In this document: piece by piece, positions 6,901-8,397 of the stretch
Layout: every line of letters begins with the position of its first letter
Position numbering within the stretch: position 1 is the stretch's first letter
NCBI GenBank assembly: GCA_030628905.1
Contig: DAOVQB010000200.1
Location: 1-8,397, forward strand
DNA from: DAOVQB01 sp023128935
GTDB taxonomy: Bacteria > Eisenbacteria > RBG-16-71-46 > CAIMUX01 > WJJG01
Direction of reading: 5' to 3'
Length of the DNA stretch: 8,397 nt
The notes under the pieces: generated by a model
Database searches by the model: none
Seen by the model: the letters and a program-made list of their open reading frames with translations, nothing else
Told to the model about the DNA's origin: nothing
Program-made: the position numbers and the translations under genes

Positions 6901-7730
6901 ATTTCCCTGGCCAGCTCCAGTGCTACTTCATATTCAACTCTCGCTTGATCGAAAGAACCCGTGTTCCAGAAGCAGGAACCTGACAGTGTTCGTATGTACC
7001 CCTCAAGGCTCATGTCTCCTGCCCTGCGCGCGTCAACCAGGGCATCCTCCAAGCGCTGCCGGCTCTCTTCCCAGCGCGACTCCCGATATAGGCGGGATGC
7101 TTCCTGGTATCGGGCCCAGCCAGTCGTGTCCGCGATTAGGCTTTCTCGCGACAGGCGCAGGTGGAACGCGATCAAGTTCAAGCAGATCGAGTCACTGAAC
7201 TCTCCTGCGTAGGCTTGTCCAACCGAGCGCGCGTAGCGCATCTTGATCCCGGCGGAGTCCGGCTTCGCGCGAAGCACGTCTATGTCGCGTTCGCGGAGAA
7301 GAGATTCAACAACACGCTCCGCGCCAAGGCGGTCTTCACCGACCAACTGCTGCAAAGCTCGGGAATCTCCCGCCTCGATTGACTCAAGCATTCGCGAACG
7401 CAGGCTCTCCGCCAGCGCGGTCGTTGCAACAAAGAGGGTCCATACAACCCCAACGAGGATGGCCAGCCCAAGCCTCTCACCGGACCTCGTAGCGAGGGCG
7501 CGTGGATGCGCGCTATGACGATGAATACGATGAATACGTTGTGAGGTGACAGAAGGCGTGGCGGTTGATGTGTCGAGGATCGCCGACTGAGCATGATGTA
7601 GGTGAGAGTATGCAGATACACACAGCGTAGTAGAGGGCTGGTGGGAAGCCTGGGCCAATGTACCGTGACGGGAATTCATTCGCAAAGCCCCGCGAGGCAT
7701 TCCAGAATCTGCCGGGTGGCCTTCGTCCAT
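3981..7730 (-). CDS. Membrane-anchored TPR-CHAT protein (caspase-like CHAT protease)
   Basis: This is a 1249-residue protein. A hydrophobic segment (87-107) ends in ATTALAES, which resembles a signal peptidase I site. About ten tetratricopeptide repeats follow (205-655, roughly 40 residues each). Next come AEKARARVLCDVLSG (about 695), a coiled-coil-like stretch (about 718-775) and a CHAT domain (about 775-1207). The caspase-type dyad is intact: His1066 in HFATHG and Cys1113 in LSACNTG. A final membrane helix (about 1221-1239) precedes a basic RARRRKR end. CHAT proteins are clan CD peptidases related to caspases and separase; TPRs normally bind protein partners. The topology suggests that both TPR and CHAT parts face outside the cytoplasm. 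Odd points are a histidine-rich 86-residue extension before the hydrophobic segment and a three-unit acidic repeat inside the CHAT domain (863-904). The ATG at 7730 lacks a clear ribosome binding site; ATGs at 7700 and 7679 are alternatives. Confidence 0.88.
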   Translation of the reverse strand: MDEGHPADSGMPRGALRMNSRHGTLAQASHQPSTTLCVSAYSHLHHAQSAILDTSTATPSVTSQRIHRIHRHSAHPRALATRSGERLGLAILVGVVWTLFVATTALAESLRSRMLESIEAGDSRALQQLVGEDRLGAERVVESLLRERDIDVLRAKPDSAGIKMRYARSVGQAYAGEFSDSICLNLIAFHLRLSRESLIADTTGWARYQEASRLYRESRWEESRQRLEDALVDARRAGDMSLEGYIRTLSGSCFWNTGSFDQARVEYEVALELAREIGHSMQEVSLMRNIAASYSFQQRNDEAIESLRKVLEIARRTRYWEVYCNALNDLGINLLYRGDLEEARAQFEEVLILAREYELRQLEGNAFTNLGLVLSQQGEYSPAISNLEQALQIARETGNKRQEMGALLNLASLHADLEQHSDKLVLLRDALRVAEQVGAVDVSAQIRNEIGETYCQLRRPHEALRYHEEALPVLRRLGIVRSQAIALNNIAIARAELGQTDKALAAFAEVTELLTPSEDPAGLANVLAQMGWVYWKQGDLEHAEESLQRAMALADTLDNAVLLGNVERMLGQVLTDRGELHHARTWLDRAIDRGRQTHLPFLLWRALVGKANLLRKEERLIEADTLLAEAIGIIESIRGQLKGSAFRLGFMEDKQEIYGARVDILSTLAEEQASGAPPGTTAEWAIPAALRVAEKARARVLCDVLSGTRVDPGAGVDSTLRENQQELSTRLSLLQSELSQAASAERWEAGRIDSLARSLEQTRREYRATLDEIAARNPAYGVLTGQREPLEVAEIRERVLADDQVLLEYLIGKEASHLFWLDESHLCQITIPVGADTIEARVRELRHAVLLEGGDPNPHRRTGAERGAHEDADSGHSAETDTHGDVDLDHSAETDAYEDLNRDYYSEGSGRSAREISQELYTLLLAPVASKLKPGCRLLIVPDGPLFYLPFALLHDGESFLVERHPICTAPSASVLDPALWKAERLDSRFLVAVGNPSSFRSKQLLGDAQRSVGNWSFGELPHAEEEVRLVAQHFPHAQVLVGDQATEEAVKAVIGRASHLHFATHGMLDEDEPLMSALILAQDEDPSEDGFLQVHEILELDLSAHLATLSACNTGLGHVAGGEGVIGLTHAFLYAGVRTLLISLWEVPDRSTAEFMEHFYTHLEQSPAADVALQAAQIASIKEGGALREWAPFILTGTADLPPPGRHDLLRMRHDRLQTAIILTAAAGLLFGTTVLLLRARRRKRAPE
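5019..5144 (-). repeat. Three 42-bp units encoding a 14-residue acidic repeat in the CHAT domain
   Basis: In minus-strand order the units are GAERGAHEDADSGH, SAETDTHGDVDLDH and SAETDAYEDLNRDY, at residues 863-904 of the CHAT protein. At DNA level, GTCCGTCTCGGCACTGTGG occurs exactly at 5046 and 5088 (plus-strand coordinates), 42 bases apart, with a diverged third copy. The stretch is Asp/Glu/His-rich and lies before SQELYTLLLAPVASKL, so it is probably a surface loop between conserved CHAT elements. The spaced acidic residues resemble metal-binding loops, but no known motif matches fully. Confidence 0.85.
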
Positions 7731-7990
7731 GTGGCAAGGTAATCAACGACAGAACTCCCGGTCAACGACAACCGAGACTTCCCCATTCTTGCCACCGACA
7801 AGACCATCTAGACCCTTGAGTGGTTGTCGCGTATGCCGGTCTGCCATGAGCGAATCGCCCCGGGTGGCCGATGTGCGGTTCCGGTAGGGCATCTTGAGAT
7901 CACTGAGGATCTACCTCGATATGGGCGACGCAAGCCTGCCGATCTCCCTTGCCTGCGCAGATGGTTTGGGCTTGGACCGAGGACGGTCCC

Positions 7991-8036
7991 GGCAGTGCAG
8001 CGGTGACGAGAGAGGCCGAGGTCACCGAAACCTGCC
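7991..8036. other. Nested inverted repeat (possible hairpin)
   Basis: CGGTGAC (8001-8007) pairs perfectly with GTCACCG (8021-8027) around a 13-base loop. Outside it, GGCAG (7991-7995) pairs with CTGCC (8032-8036) across a small 5/4 internal loop. Together this makes 12 paired bases in a 46-base element. No T-tract follows on either strand, so a leader structure is more plausible than a terminator. Confidence 0.4.
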
Positions 8037-8086
8037 AGGCTCTGCTCCGCGACGGCGCTTCTAAAGTAGGGCAGAGATCATCGATG

Positions 8087-8105
8087 TTTGGCAGGCCATG
8101 CCAAA
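8087..8105. promoter_or_regulatory. Operator-like perfect dyad TTTGGCA-N5-TGCCAAA
   Basis: Two perfectly complementary 7-base arms flank a 5-base centre (GGCCA). The size and symmetry match a site for a dimeric repressor, for example LacI-like, although no such regulator is in the window. It lies about 360 bases upstream of the CHAT start codon. As RNA it would form a compact hairpin, but without a T-tract. Confidence 0.4.
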
Positions 8106-8238
8106 ATCTATGGAGCTCTTCAGTGTTTCGTGTGGTCGATTTCAGGGGAGATCCGGTTTCGAACAGTCGCAAGCAGAGACCGCAGCGCCTCCTGAGGTCG
8201 TGGACACGTGTCTTGCAGAGATCATCGGTAACAAATTA

Positions 8239-8265
8239 TTGTGACAGTCGAATCCACTGCAACAA
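8239..8265. promoter_or_regulatory. Imperfect 27-bp dyad in the AT-rich segment
   Basis: TTGTGACAGT (8239-8248) and ACTGCAACAA (8256-8265) are inverted copies matching at 8 of 10 positions around a 7-base centre. AACAAATT also occurs twice in direct orientation (8230 and 8261), 31 bases apart, about three helical turns. The element overlaps the weak minus-strand promoter candidate, as an operator would. Confidence 0.3.
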
Positions 8266-8310
8266 ATTGCTTCTATGGGGGAGGGTGTCAAGACAGACTT
8301 TCCCTATCCA

Positions 8311-8336
8311 CCGGATGTCTTTCGTTTTGCATCCGG
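8311..8336. other. Perfect 7-bp inverted repeat (possible hairpin)
   Basis: CCGGATG (8311-8317) and CATCCGG (8330-8336) form a perfect 7-bp stem with a 12-base pyrimidine-rich loop on the plus strand. A short T-rich run (CTTTTCTCT) begins only about 10 bases beyond the stem, so terminator function is doubtful. Confidence 0.3.
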
Positions 8337-8397
8337 CGTCCGCCCCTGCTTTTCTCTCGGAGTGGTTCAGGCCTGCTTGACCTGAGTACGCGCCCCG

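Larger units (their letters stand above)
7731..8397. other. Region upstream of the CHAT gene without a convincing gene
   Basis: I see no gene I can support in these 667 bases. The longest frame (plus, 7949-8380) has a composition rich in Ser, Arg, Trp and Cys and no recognisable domain. Instead the stretch holds several dyads (7991-8036, 8087-8105, 8239-8265, 8311-8336), a 10-bp palindrome GACACGTGTC at 8203-8212, and a 13-bp direct repeat GCAGAGATCATCG at 8071 and 8215. AT content rises around 8228-8272. There, minus-strand AATAAT (8240-8235), 16 bases downstream of TTGCAG (8262-8257), is a weak promoter candidate for the CHAT gene. The likely roles are promoter, operators and a long leader. 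Confidence 0.5.

Noticed and set aside
8087..8105. Sigma-54 (-24/-12) promoter from TTGGCA followed by TGC
   Set aside because: The GG to GC distance is 10 bases instead of 12, and the perfect symmetry fits a dyad site better.
7900..8172. 90-codon minus-strand frame with a stretch resembling a signal peptide (SASLVTAALPGPSSVQAQ)
   Set aside because: The hydrophobic stretch is internal, weak and proline-interrupted, and what follows is short and unrecognisable.
7949..8380. 143-codon plus-strand frame at the right end
   Set aside because: The composition is rich in Ser, Arg, Trp and Cys, there is no recognisable domain or clear ribosome binding site, and it runs through the dyads and the AT-rich promoter-like segment.

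Overview
The window holds five protein-coding genes in two convergent blocks, followed by a non-coding right end. Composition is moderately high GC. The largest product carries an N-terminal hydrophobic segment and a C-terminal membrane helix, which suggests a Gram-negative-type bacterium. DUF4912 next to a GH57 branching enzyme, an ECF-type sigma factor and a large TPR-CHAT protein recall uncultured phyla such as Acidobacteriota, Gemmatimonadota or Candidatus Eisenbacteria. That placement is a guess from gene content; no rRNA or phylogenetic marker is present.

Left block, plus strand (2-2800). A DUF4912 protein, cut by the left edge, carries a Lys/Ala/Ser/Thr/Gln-rich tail made of 21-bp tandem repeats. 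Its stop codon directly abuts the ATG of a GH57 1,4-alpha-glucan branching enzyme with all the recognisable catalytic motifs. The pair points to glycogen-type storage polysaccharide synthesis, with the DUF4912 protein as an uncharacterised partner.

Right block, minus strand (7730 down to 2840). In order of transcription it holds a 1249-residue TPR-CHAT protein with an intact His/Cys protease dyad, a roughly 255-bp gap filled largely by a 31-32-bp tandem repeat array, a two-helix DUF2061 membrane protein, and an ECF-type sigma-70 factor. The sigma reading frame, if started at TTG, overlaps the DUF2061 stop. No anti-sigma factor is recognisable here. The CHAT protease appears to sit outside the cytoplasm between two membrane segments, so CHAT-DUF2061-sigma could be a membrane-to-transcription signalling module. 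This is inference from gene order and topology only.

The blocks converge across about 40 bp (2801-2839). The last 667 bp (7731-8397), upstream of the CHAT gene, contain no convincing gene but several perfect or near-perfect dyads and short direct repeats, as expected of a regulatory or leader region.
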